Assembly: GCA_018340375.1 (NCBI GenBank)
Contig: JAFFJZ010000006.1
Span: forward strand, 24,372,001-24,436,000
DNA: 64,000 nt
Origin: Gonatopus flavifemur
Lineage: Eukaryota > Arthropoda > Insecta > Hymenoptera > Dryinidae
Reading direction: 5' to 3'
The number at the start of each line of letters is the position of its first letter. Positions within the stretch are counted from its first letter, which is position 1. Below, in pieces: positions 24,501 to 35,595 of the stretch. The notes below the pieces were generated by a model. It saw only the letters and a program-made list of their open reading frames with translations, did not search any database and was not told where the DNA came from. The translations under genes and the position numbers were made by a program.

Positions 24501-27500
24501 TATGAAATTTGAGTAGGTGTTTAATATTTAAAACATTAACTTCAGTGAAATCTTTTCAATGAAGTTTTATTATCCTGATGTATTAAAAAAGTCGATTAAC
24601 TGATTAACTGGTTCCAAATTTGTGACTGAAAAAAACTGATGAATAAGATTTTGTATATAAAATTGATGGGGAAAAACGTGATTATCGTTTCTTTCGTAGG
24701 TACCGAAAGATTTACAAAATACAACGGTCGAACAGGATATAACAACCGAATAGAAAATGCTGGCCACATGATAAGGCGTCTAAGGTGTAACCGGCCGTGT
24801 GTATACGTCAAAGTACGCATGTATATACGACTCGAACCGTGCGAAATAATGAGGTGATTGTTATGCCAAGACACGGTAGTTGGAAAATCAAGATCGCATA
24901 TCCTCGATAACACACGATCCTGAGCATACTTAACGAACTTGACTCTCGCCCCATCTTTTTTTCTGTTTTTTTTTTTTTCATGTATATACCTAGGAGCCGT
25001 GCAATTTTTAGCCCTCGGCATCTCAAGAAAATACACGTGGCAAAATACTTTTATTGAATTTTCGTGACGCCATTGATGATAGTCAATGTGATTAAAAAAT
25101 GACAACTCATCGTTGAAATTTACGAATTAGTTCTTTTCTTGGATAAAATAAGAATGAACGATTTTTTCACTTGAATTTAAAATGAAACTATGCAGGCGAT
25201 GCAGGACCTATCAATCCTGATATAACACGGAGATAAAATAATTGAACACGGCTGAAAGTGTATTGAGAATCCTTGAATGTACACGTATACACGTCTGTTA
25301 TAGATTTATAAATTTGTGTATTGAAAAAATGCCAGGCTTCAATCATCAATCAGCTCGGCATGGAGTTTAATGACCGGGACTACCGGTTTTAATATCTTCC
25401 GGGAGAAATAAAAGGTGACGCAATAAATCAAAAGTGAAAAGTCGTTGTTTCTCTCTTTTTCCCCCTTTTTCCCTTTTCCCCTTCTCCCATCCACTACCAC
25501 TCAACGATGAACAAAATTCCCGGTCTACTACTCTCTGTTTTCTCTGCTCTTTTAACTCGAATCCTTTTTCCTTCCATCGGTAACTTGCAAGATTGATAAA
25601 TGGATTTTCTCTCCTACCTCCTATTTACATCCACAATCTGGAACAACCGTCGTTTTTCTCTACAATCGTATAATCTATTTGTAATAATCGATGTCAAATG
25701 GTTTCGATTATGCAAAATTGAACGAAAGAATTGTCAGAGTAATTTGAAAATATGAAATTTCAATTCAAGAAAACTATAAAAGACATCAATTTCCATGAGT
25801 CATATCAAAGTAAACGTCTCTTTGTTTCACAGCTGTCTCGGGAATGTATCACTCTCATAATACAAATTCCAAGACACCCTGTACACGTTCATATCGTACA
25901 ATTCAAATTTCCATCGCAAGCGAAGCTCTTTATCTCTTATCTTGAGATTAAACTACGAAGAAGGTGTGCCGGAGCTGATCGAATTCAAGAGTTCCAGGGG
26001 TGGTAAATAGTTGGATAGGGGAAAGTGTGCGGGGCATGTTTAGTATAGAGATAACGTTCGTGGATACATGAGCCATTACACCATATTTCATCGCTCATTT
26101 CTGGCATCGTTGCCGTTCGAGTAGAGACAAGAACGCTGTCCGCATCCTAACCGAAGGATTAATTTCTCATTCTAAAACTGTACAAAATTATGCGAATTTG
26201 AGCAACATTCAACAAACTCGTAATAGTTACTTAGACGTGACACAACCGCATGACGATTTTATCTTCAATACATTCCGTTATGGAGAAACTCGAATCTATT
26301 TCACATTTATTTACTATACTTTTTGAATAAATTATTGTTATGATGTGAAACAAAGTGTAATCAAGATGTTCGATTTTCCAAATACGGTTGGCTGATTTTT
26401 CATTAGGCAAACGGTGGAAGGTTCGTCGATTTCGTACAATGTAACGGGCGAATAAAAGACGAGCTATACCACAATGGCCATTGAGGAGAATCATTTTTGT
26501 TGTGATTCACATTGTTTTCGTTTCAGAAGAAAAGTCACCCCAAAGCGTAGCCGAGGAATATGAACAGTTTTGTACTTTGATGAACAATCATTGAGAATTT
26601 GAAGCTTTCACGAGTTTCAATGAAGAAATTTTATTTCTGAGATGTAATGAGCGAACAACCCACAGAGAACAAAGTTGATGAAGGAAAAAAGGATTCTTTG
26701 AAGCGTATATCATTTCTACGTGCAATTCGTGGACGATGCGTCGAATATTAAAATTAATACAACAACCGATGGATCGAATGGAAACTCGAATCAAAGTTGT
26801 GGATTGGAAGAAACTCGATGTTTATATACAACTATACGAATACAGTCGAGTACGATTAAACTTCGGCATTTTGTTGCTCGGACGAAAAATAATTCAAAGT
26901 CAAACAAAACATCTGGTGCCTCGCCACACTTTGTTGCACCCTAATGAGTAAGAAAGTTCGTTCAATTGTCTTCGGTATGGAATGTATTAAGACTCGAAGC
27001 ATCTGTAGCTGAGTTATCGCTAAAGTTTACGATGTTTTCATTCAAAGCAAAAACCTGATTGAATAAGGTTACGGGAATTGAATACGATGATTTCTTCATT
27101 CGCTTTTAGTTATCTTTGTTTTCTTCTCGAAGGACCACGTTTAATGCGATTCAGACGAATTGTGTCGTTTCTAATCGATTAATCGAATGTAGAGTTGAAT
27201 TTGAGTGAACTCGTTGACAATCGTTGAGGACCACTACGCTGATCAGAGTCGTTTCAAGGTACTTTGGGTTCTTTAGGAGCCTTATCTGCAGCAGGGTTTT
27301 TTCATTCCTGTAACCCGAAAAAAAACAATAATCAAAATTATACATAAATTATATATAATGTTGAAATTTTTGTAATCCTATGGGCCTCAGGTGGAAAATG
27401 TGCCTAGGGCCTTGAGGAGTCTCAAAACAGCCCTGACGTTGCTGAGAAAATATCGGTAAACAAAGCACTACCTGGTTTCTACCTGATTTTGTCCGGTGTT

Positions 27501-27804
27501 GGAATGCCTGAGAATTATTTTTGTCCGGATCTGCCTGGCATTTTCAGCAGGGAGGACATCTGTAGAATAGAGGTGGAAAATTGGTAAAAGAAAAATACAG
27601 GAAAAATGAATTGTGCAAAACTATGTCGTTTAAAGAATGACTCCTCTGGCGAAAATGAAGTGTCATAAAAAATTGAATGCAAATTCACATAGGGTTGCCA
27701 TACGTCCGGAAAAACCCGGACATGTACTCCTTTCAGGATGTGCGGGAAACATCCGGCAGGGTGCTTGATTTATACTCTTCAGTACTCTTTTCATCCTCTC
27801 TTCA
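16421..27804. other. Intergenic DNA with no gene seen
   Basis: It holds a (TA)n microsatellite (about 18516-18539), a small word-array (22540-22660; CCAATATTGG, CCAGTGTTGG, CCAATGTTGG) and a TIR-like pair at 27431 and 27557 (CCCTGACGTTGCTGAGAAAAT against ATTTTCAGCAGGGA). Several short ORFs exist, but none has both splice context and a recognisable product. Confidence 0.35.
22540..22660. repeat. Short cluster of CCAATGTTGG-type words
   Basis: The words GCCAATATTGGCG, CCAGTGTTGG, CCAATGTTGGC and CAGCACTGG lie within about 120 bp. Each is a near-palindrome related to its neighbours. No clear terminal repeats were seen. Confidence 0.4.
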
Positions 27805-28403
27805 CCCACACAGCATCGAAGATTTCATTAAGATTGCAGAAATCTAACATCTGAAATATTGAAATATTTCTATGACATCGCTGTATCCCTGGTTAAAAGA
27901 ATCCATTGAATCTGAAAAATGAAATTTCATGAGATTTGGCCAGAACATTGTCCGAGATTCGATGAGATTTGGCGAGATTCAACCAGATTCACATTGGAAG
28001 AATTTATTATTCTGACCAAATCTCGTTGAAAAATCCCCGGTGAGATTTGGTCAGACCTTTGTCCGAGTTCAACTGTAATTTAGTGAGATTTGGCGAGAAT
28101 CAACTGATTTTTTTCACCAGGGATGTCACACCGAGGTTTCAAAGTCTCTTCAGAAATATTGCAATGTCCGCTAATCTTACATTTCAATGCAATATTTCTG
28201 AATTATTTCTGCAATATTCCAAGAATATTTATGAAATATTTCATTGTAATGTTTGTCTCGTAATATATCTGAGACATTGCAAATAGGTAACATTTCAATT
28301 GACAGATTTTTGACATATTTCTGTGAAAGTATACTGAAATGTAATGAAGGTGAAAGATCGAAATGTAATTGAGACATTACTGAGATCTGTGGTGCTGTAT
28401 GGG
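27805..28403. mobile_element. Element with CCCACACAGCAC-type TIRs, interrupted by a nested element
   Basis: The left end CCCACACAGCATC pairs with the right end GGTGCTGTATGGG. The interior consists of words such as AAATATTGCAATG, ATTTCAATGCAATATT and TGAAATATTGAAATATT. A second element with CCCTGGT ends (27897-28122) splits it. The same terminal word occurs at 35361-35566 and 46539-46597. Confidence 0.5.
27897..28122. mobile_element. Nested MITE-like element with CCCTGGT ends and GAGATTTGG words
   Basis: The left end CCCTGGTTAAAAGAATC matches the reverse complement of the right end, CCCTGGTGAAAAAAATC. The interior repeats GAGATTTGGCCAGA, GAGATTTGGCGAGATTC, GACCAAATCTCGTTGA and GAGATTTGGTCAGA, in both orientations. 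It sits inside the 27805-28403 element, so it inserted later. Confidence 0.6.
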
Positions 28404-28915
28404 CATAGAATGAATTATATCTACGTTTTGATATTGAAAAAATTGTACCCGAGTGGTAAAAATCCCTTTCTAATCACATTTTTCGATAAATGACGAAATG
28501 TCACATTATTCGCAAAAACATCAAGCTACTGTCAAATGATCGATTTGATTATTTCTGATGTATCTTTCGAAATCCACAGATTACATGATTTTGCCCCATC
28601 TTGCAGTACAGCCTTGCTTTAGAAATCGAATAAACCTATACTATAAGCGATTGATTCATAAGATTATCGAATTTATATAAGATAGATGTGCCTGTACCAG
28701 TAGCTGACACTCTATGTGTACATAAAATGAGCCAAGGATCAATTATTTCCTCAATTTCTACGCATAAAAAATTGTGGAACGTTTTAAAACAGAGAAGTTC
28801 GTTCGACAAATTCACCCCCTACCCTTTATTTCTGCATAATATTTGAACTATTTTCTGATTCTCAAAGCTCTGAAATGTCCTATTTTCCAATATACTTTCG
28901 AGCTTAGTTATCCTA

Positions 28916-29162
28916 CCCAGATAGAAAAATGTCTCAATAATGCCATCATAATGGTGACATGCACGCCAAGAAATGTTTGCATCATGGTACCACGGTGTTT
29001 TCGCATAAAGCATTGTTATTGGTAGCAAAACGAGTTGATGGTACCATAATGAAGACATAATGTTTACATCTTATGCATCATTGCAATCTGAGCGAAGTTT
29101 ATGATAGTATGTTTACGGCACATTATGTTACAAAATATTTAGGGCATGGTTTTCTATCCGGG
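28916..29162. mobile_element. MITE-like element with CCCAGATAGAAAA ends and ATAATGG words
   Basis: The left end CCCAGATAGAAAA matches the reverse complement of the right end CCCGGATAGAAAA. The interior carries variants of CATAATGGTGAC, CATCATGGTACCACGG, GGTACCATAATGAAG and CATAATGTTTACATC in both orientations. CTA flanks both ends and may be a 3-bp target duplication. Confidence 0.5.
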
Positions 29163-29895
29163 CTACTTTTGTCCTACTTTACCACTGTCGATGTACATTT
29201 TTAGCTGGATAAGATCTGGTAACTCTAAATTCACACCAAGAGGAGATTCGCTCATCATATTCTCACCAGGGTCACGTTGATCGATAATCATTGAAGTCTA
29301 CGATACATTGGAACGCGTGATACTCAAAAGACTTTCGTCAGAGAGAGAAATCGGAATGCGTATTCGTTGTAACGTAACGTGTTGTAGAATGCTCCAACCC
29401 GCAACAAACAAATCAATTCATTTTTATAACTAGAAGAGCGAATGAAAAATATTGAGGACAGATTGGGGCAAATTAACACACTTCAAAACGAACACAACTT
29501 AGTTATGAATTTTATGAAAAATATCGTGCACCTCTATGAGACTACACAAAAATAGTCCTTTCGCTAAAAACATTGATGATTTCCACAATGTTTGTAGCGA
29601 AGGTAGTATTTGGATGGGTAACGTCATCTCTCTCGTGCTTTCACTGCTTTGTTCTCCCCTTGACGATAGATTTTTCTTCCCATTTTATCGAATATGCGCG
29701 TTCCAATATATTATAGAGTGTTCAATATCGATGATATCGTTAAAAACGTTTCAAAATTCAATACAGTGACGATCTCGTTTATTTCAAGCCGAGAGGGCCT
29801 CCCGCCATCAACATAAAGGTCAAGGCGGGTTCACATAACCGTCTTTCGATTGGACAACACCGATCGTTACTGGAAACGTGCGTCAAGGCCGTCCA

Positions 29896-30025
29896 AGAAA
29901 TAAACGAGGCATTTCCACGATATTGATATTTTATATACAATTTGTATACAATTTTATAAAATTCAATATAAACTAGACAAAAATTCTATATAAAATATAT
30001 ATATCGTGAAATATCGTGCACCTCT
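29896..30025. mobile_element. Short MITE of the GAGGTGCACGA family
   Basis: It runs from GAGGCATTTCCACGATAT to ATATCGTGCACCTC. The interior is AT-rich and includes ATATACAATTTGTATACAAT and AAAATTCAATATAAACT. A closely related sequence lies at 40973-41075, and a further matching end at 29513-29530 (ATATCGTGCACCTCTATG). A preceding CTCGTTTATTTC/GAAATAAACGAG pair (29773-29896) may bound another small element. Confidence 0.45.
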
Positions 30026-31131
30026 GTTCGTCGGTTTTCATCAATTGATGAAATTGTGAGAGAACGAATGAAAATCCACCCCTAAAACACATGAAGGATC
30101 ACCTTCGCTTCGAATCAGACTGTTATGTGTCGAGTTGTGTCCCGGGACATCTATAATTTCGATAATACAAGTGTCCTCCACCGTCCTACGCTTTTCTTCC
30201 GAGGTTACCGCATTGTAGGTTATGTAGTTGCGATAATAATTATTCGCTAATCTACGCAATTTGTGTCCACCTTCCCGTGCACATTAGTGCTGCCGAATAT
30301 GAGAAATCACGGAAACAGGTAAATCCTCATTCATTCCTAACTTTATTGAATTTTGTCCATAGCTCACAGTTAATTTGCATACAACATTTGCATTAAAACA
30401 ACCAATTGTTTACAAATATCAACAATACTGTTCTCGCTAATATACCGTTTCGTCAAGCGATGTTTTCATATCACATATGTTTTCGTTCTGCGTGTTTTTC
30501 ATGAGTGACAATAAAGCTGATTTTGAATAACGTCAAAATGTTCTTCAGTGTCATATATGCATACACGTACTTATATCCACACATACACAACTCGAAAACT
30601 ATTCACATAACATAGTTCTCTCTCACTCGAACCCATTAATACTGTAATGTAATATAATCGCACGCATAATCGAGCAAATACATATATACACACTTGTATT
30701 CATATTTTGTTTTCTCGGCGACGTAGTTGTTCTCGTTTATTCCAACTTCTCTCTTGACTGGCAAGTCAAAGAATTTTAGGTTGTTTTTCTTTCTTTTGTA
30801 TATTATACGAAAAATAATCCACTCATCCAAGTGTTCGATTAATTACATTTGTTTGTGTTTTTGTGTTTATCAAATAAGAGCAGTATGACATAATGCTATA
30901 ATGTTTAATAAACTCCATTTTTATCGTTATTTACTTATTCTCATCACAGCTCATGATCAGTCGTCGTAAACCAAACATTGTCCTCGTATTTCATTTTTTT
31001 TTTGCATTGTAAAGTATATTGAAGCGTTTGAAGGCTTCTGTTAGTTTTGACATCAAGGTACAGGTGAGAGATGCTTATCGTATATGCAATTTATTCAGTT
31101 CTCATATGATTGTTTGTGATAATTATTTCAG
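30026..31131. other. Intergenic region upstream of the OTUD7-type gene
   Basis: No coding sequence is visible. The promoter and first exon of the downstream gene probably lie here. A candidate non-coding exon ends at a donor near 31064 (GGTACAG|GTGAGA), but this is weak. Confidence 0.3.
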
Positions 31132-31166
31132 AAACTTCAAATGTGGCTTTCTGTTTCACAAAGAAT
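31132..31166 (+). other. Candidate upstream exon of the OTUD7-type gene
   Basis: A TTATTTCAG acceptor and an AGAAT|GTGAGT donor bound 35 nt. If it is spliced to the acceptor at 31249-31250 (GCAG), an ATG at 31141 is in frame with the main ATG and would add ten residues (MWLSVSQRIV). If it is spliced to 31241 instead, a TAG precedes the main ATG and the exon is 5' UTR. Confidence 0.35.
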
Positions 31167-31254
31167 GTGAGTACATTGGATCGAATTGAAATTACATCTT
31201 TGGGTTCGATAATGATTGAATTTTGATTCCATGTTTTAAGAGTAGAGCAGTGTT

Positions 31255-33659
31255 ATGAGTAGCAGCTTATCAGCGCAAGATGGCTTGGAGCAAGAAGTCA
31301 CTTCAAATAATACCTTGGAAAGCGAAGGAGGAGCTACCAAAAAATTGGCTAGAGGTATCTCACGAGCAACGGAGAATGCAGCAATTGTATCCTATGCTCG
31401 TTCTCAATTGGCTTCCATAGGTTCATTGGATACCCCAGAATTTACATTCTCGTTGCCAGATTTATCTGTATATCCAGGTAAGTCGTGATAGGTGATAACA
31501 TCTAACTGTATTCATTAATTTATTCGATTTCATCTCATTTTAGACTCATTTCGGCAATTCTTGGAAAAAGATCTGATAGAAGGTGGATGCTTAATCTCAT
31601 TAGAAGGTGCTGGACGTTTGAACTGGTGGTGCGGGGGAAAGAATGGAACTACCAGAGTATTGTGGCCCCTGGCCACTTCAGGGGATGGAAATTGCTTGCT
31701 TCATGCAGCCTCTTTGGGAATGTGGGGATTTCACGATAGACTACTGACATTGAGAGAAGCTTTGCACAATACTCTTGCCAAAGGAGAATATAAAGATGCT
31801 TTGTTCAGGTGATTTATCTAACTCTGATGCCCGATGTATTTGAATGATCAATTAAAATCGTATCATGCTTAGGAGATGGAAGTGGAGACAAATGGGATTA
31901 AATGCTGCCGCTGGTTTGTCGTATACCGAGACGGAATGGTTACACGAATGGCAAAGTATCGTCGATATGGCGTCTCCTACCATGAGAAATCAGAACCTGA
32001 CTTCTTATCAAAGTTTAGAAGAGGTAAGAGTTTGAAAATCAGTTTCATTATTCATTTCTAAATGTTACTCGAATGATTTACAGGTACACGTGTTAGCTTT
32101 AGCCCATGTTTTGAGAAGACCGGTGATCGTCATAGCAGAAACCATGTTAAAAGATTCAGAAGGAGTAGCGATAGCTCCCATTCCATTCGGAGGAGTATAT
32201 TTGCCGCTGGAAGTACCTCCTTCTCGTTGCCACAGAACACCCCTATTACTAGCATATCATTCTGCCCACTTTTCTCCCCTCGTCACTGTGGATGGAGCGA
32301 ATGATTTGGGAGATGGAAGCGGCGAAGGTGTCAGTATACCATTAGTGGATCCTGATACAGGAGACCTTTTACCAGTATTGTTTGCAATAGATCCAGGTCC
32401 CGATTGGGATTGGAGTGAGAATCTCCAAGATATGTTGCCGTGTACACGAGACACGGTAATTATTCTACCCACTTTTCTACAATCCCTGCACATCTACTTC
32501 ACTGCATAAAACTGTAATTTTGTCAACAGATGGAAATTTTATTGCGTGAATATTTAGATTGCGAATATCAAAATTTCACAACTGAAGAAATCGAACGATT
32601 AACCGATACGGATGGCTCGTTATCGAAAACAGCAAAACAGTTACTAGGTGTAGCCAAGCAATTTGGATCGATAGGAAAATCTGTGAGCAAAAGATTGTGG
32701 TCTATGGCAAAAAGACCGAAAAGTCCACCTTCCTCGGCAAACGCTCTCAGCGCGGAAGGATTATTATGTGTCAAAATTAAAAGTAGGCGTCATCAATACG
32801 TCGATCAAATGCTTCAAAATTATCTTGAGTGTGCCCATGCGAGGTTATATGAAATTTCTTCACGTACACAAACTTATTCGATTGAACAAGTTTTCTCACA
32901 ATTTTTCATTTTTAGATATTTAGAAGACCATCAAGTAGACGATACTGGAAGCGAAATGAATTACGGAGCTGGCAAGTCTAAATTCTATGCAGCCAGCGAT
33001 CGGCGTAGCCATGCGAGTGTCAACAAACTATTACCCTCTAATCCAAACAAAGATTGTACACTTTACCTTTCCAGGTACGATCCATCATCTTGTACTCTAA
33101 ATATTGTCATAATTTTTCAAAGTTACGGAGAACAAAGCGAATTCATAAATCAATTTATTGTTCAAGATCGACGTTTTACAACGACAAAACTTCATCAACG
33201 GACACAATCGTCGAACCGGAGATGTGGGACGACGGTGGCAACTTAGGGGTACGTCCTCGTATGTAAAACAGATTCAATTTCAAGAATCTGTACGGTTATA
33301 TTCAACCAAAGAAACAAATTTTCAAAATTATAAATAGTAGCGCGATTTCCAATGACAATTGACTTGCCATTTTCATTTCGGAATGAAGTTAATGGCAAGA
33401 ACGAGTTGGAGGAATGCTTGGTACGGAATGCGTTTATTGTTTTTAGTTGAATTTCGGATGGAAATGGTGAGTTATGAATATTGTTTATAATTTTGAAAAA
33501 AGTTCTCGAAGAAGGGGAGGTTTGCTTTAGATTGAAAAGAAAAATTCATTGTTACAGAATATGGTTAAGGAGTGCCGGAACGATCACTGCCAATTCTTTG
33601 GCTCGCCGGAAAATCAATACTATTGTTCCCAATGCTGGGCGGATCGACGTCATCGATGA
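31255..33659 (+). CDS. OTUD7: OTU-family deubiquitinase, OTUD7/Cezanne type (555 aa, 8 exons)
   Basis: Exons: 31255-31477, 31544-31808, 31873-32023, 32084-32455, 32530-32843, 32916-33074, 33167-33248, 33558-33659. All introns are GT-AG and phases agree to the TGA at 33657-33659. The protein removes ubiquitin from substrates; vertebrate Cezanne prefers Lys11-linked chains and restrains NF-kB signalling, which is only inferred here. The OTU domain spans about residues 74-300, with the catalytic Cys125 in SGDGNCLLHAASLGMWGFHD and the catalytic His275 in AYHSAHFSPLV, plus the family block APIPFGGVYLPLEVPPSRCH. The last exon encodes an A20-type zinc finger, Cys528-x4-Cys533-x11-Cys545-x2-Cys548, and the chain ends seven residues later. 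The vertebrate N-terminal UBA domain is not seen. The N-terminus starts just before the conserved ARGISRATENAAIVSYARS block. The start is the first in-frame ATG of its exon. The 72-nt fifth intron could be retained without a frameshift. Confidence 0.92.
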
Positions 33660-34735
33660 GCAATCGTGTCACGACAATACACCAGGATATAATTATATAC
33701 ACATCTATAGGTCTGACGTCTTTGTGACTTTAATCTAAGCCACCGTGTTAATCATTTAAATTTTTAGCGAATGTTTTTTTTTTCTTTAGGTAGAAATTTT
33801 TTGAAAAATATCGTAGCTTCGATTAGCGATGAATATTTTGAATGATTATTATATAGTTCATTTGTCACGAATCTAACAGTAAGTATGTGAATAATTCGTG
33901 TATGTATGATATGTAGTTTTTCTAATTCTTCATTAATACATCGATTCATTTCAGTTTCAATCACAAACTGATCATATCAGATTCGCGTATGTACGATATC
34001 GTATGCGCGATTGTATACAAAGTAATACCTATGATATCTCTAGAAACTATATTTTACAATACTAATTATATTTGTAAAATTTCAAAACAAAAAAATAGTA
34101 TCCTCAAGAATTTTTATGAAGGAAAAAATCAAATTTTCATTCAAATATTACTCAAAAAATGATAATTTGTGGACAAGAATCGAATGAGGGGATAAGCGCT
34201 CGGCCAGTAAACCGGAATAACGGGATAAACCGGAAGAAAAAGGGCTGATAACCGGGATATTGAAATTCTTCGCATCGCGATACTCAACTCATCGTTTCAT
34301 CGTCAATAATCGACGGATCGTGTTGATTTTTGCGTAGAATTGTTCGTCAACCCCTCGTCCGCAACGTGGGGTCATTTTTGTCCAAGCGCGTATCTCCTTA
34401 TTCGATCCGTGTCCTCGATTGTGTAGATAATAGATATGCATATGTGCCTTATACCGCGCGCATATGCAACTTCAAAATGAAAATACTAATATTTGTAATG
34501 CGTCGCGATTCAGGAGGTATATTCTTTTGTCTTGTAATCGATCACCTCCGTTGATTCTTCAAACAGAATGCTCTCATAGTGCTCTATTCGCTCGTTAAAA
34601 AAAAAGAACATGTGATATTCCAAGGGTACTATTAATTTCTAAAACGATACGGTCTTTTATTTTGGCCGAACTTACTGCTAATCGTTCAATGAATGTTGAT
34701 AAAATGTGTGAAAAATAAAACCATATTTTTATACA
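33660..34735 (+). other. Probable 3' UTR and flank of the OTUD7-type gene
   Basis: It is AT-rich with no ORF of note. A good poly(A) signal, AATAAA, lies near 34713 and is a plausible end of the transcript. Confidence 0.4.
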
Positions 34736-35131
34736 TTGTGTTTTTAATGAGTGATACGAAGAAAATTTTCAGTAGTGTGATCATTCAATTCTATTCGACT
34801 ACGAGAACACAAGCTTGGTGAATGGATTTTTCATGAATTCAAATTTGATATATGTTCGATCAAGATTTAAATCTACGGACCTCTGATTTAGGTTTGACTC
34901 AATATGCTTCAAAAATGCGTGTCCTTTTTAAGGAACAATTTTCGAAAACATTTGTTAGGAGATGATCGTTGTATTCATTTTGGACAGGTGAAATTAAGCA
35001 CTCACATACCACTGACATTTTTAAAAAATCGATTTTAAAAACTACCATCAAATTTTTTTCAGACCAATAGGCACAGAGTTACGTTTTGAAAGAATACTGA
35101 TAAAACTGTGATCATTTTTGTTACTCCCCAT

Positions 35132-35595
35132 GTGTAGGGTAGCATGGTTCGAAATCGACCGCCTAATTAGCAGAAGCAATGAAAATGTGAAAAAATAATT
35201 TATTTATTTAAACCAAATTTCGATTCTTTGGGGGGAACGTTTTCCTAAGTTTTGATCCTCTTGACCAAGTTTTAAGGTACCATTTATTCAAGATACTGAG
35301 GCTGTGATGGAAAACTGCATATTGGTTGTTCTAAAAGATCGTGGTCGGAATGGGACCACCGCCCACACATCACTCGTTGTCTAAAAGATATCTTCAGATA
35401 TAATTAAGAACAATGCAAGAAGTCTTATGCAACATGAATAGATATCTTTTAGAAGTCTTCAACTGTTCTTACTTCTAAAAGATATCTATTCATGTTGCAT
35501 AAGACTTCTTGCATTGTTCTTAATTATTTCTGAAGATATCTTTCAGACAATGAGTGCTGTGTGGGCGGTCGGTTTCGGACCATGCTATCCTATAC
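35132..35595. mobile_element. Foldback element with ~32-bp TIRs and a near-perfect ~99-bp hairpin
   Basis: Outer ends GGGTAGCATGGTTCGAAATC and GGATAGCATGGTCCGAAACC (reverse complement of the right end) match in about 28 of 32 positions. Inside, arms 35358-35456 and 35471-35569 are almost perfectly complementary, for example AAGAACAATGCAAGAAGTC and ATGCAACATGAATAGATATC, and are separated by a 14-nt loop. The inner arms begin with a CCCACAC...AGCACT-type terminus that recurs elsewhere in the window. Confidence 0.7.

Noticed and set aside
24596..25105. 169-codon ORF on the minus strand
   Set aside because: The plus strand is partly open as well, the sequence looks like translated non-coding DNA, and no family was recognised.
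35140..35160. GGTTCGAAATC resembling a tRNA B box
   Set aside because: It lies inside the terminal inverted repeat of an element, with no A box or cloverleaf. No tRNA gene was found anywhere in the window.
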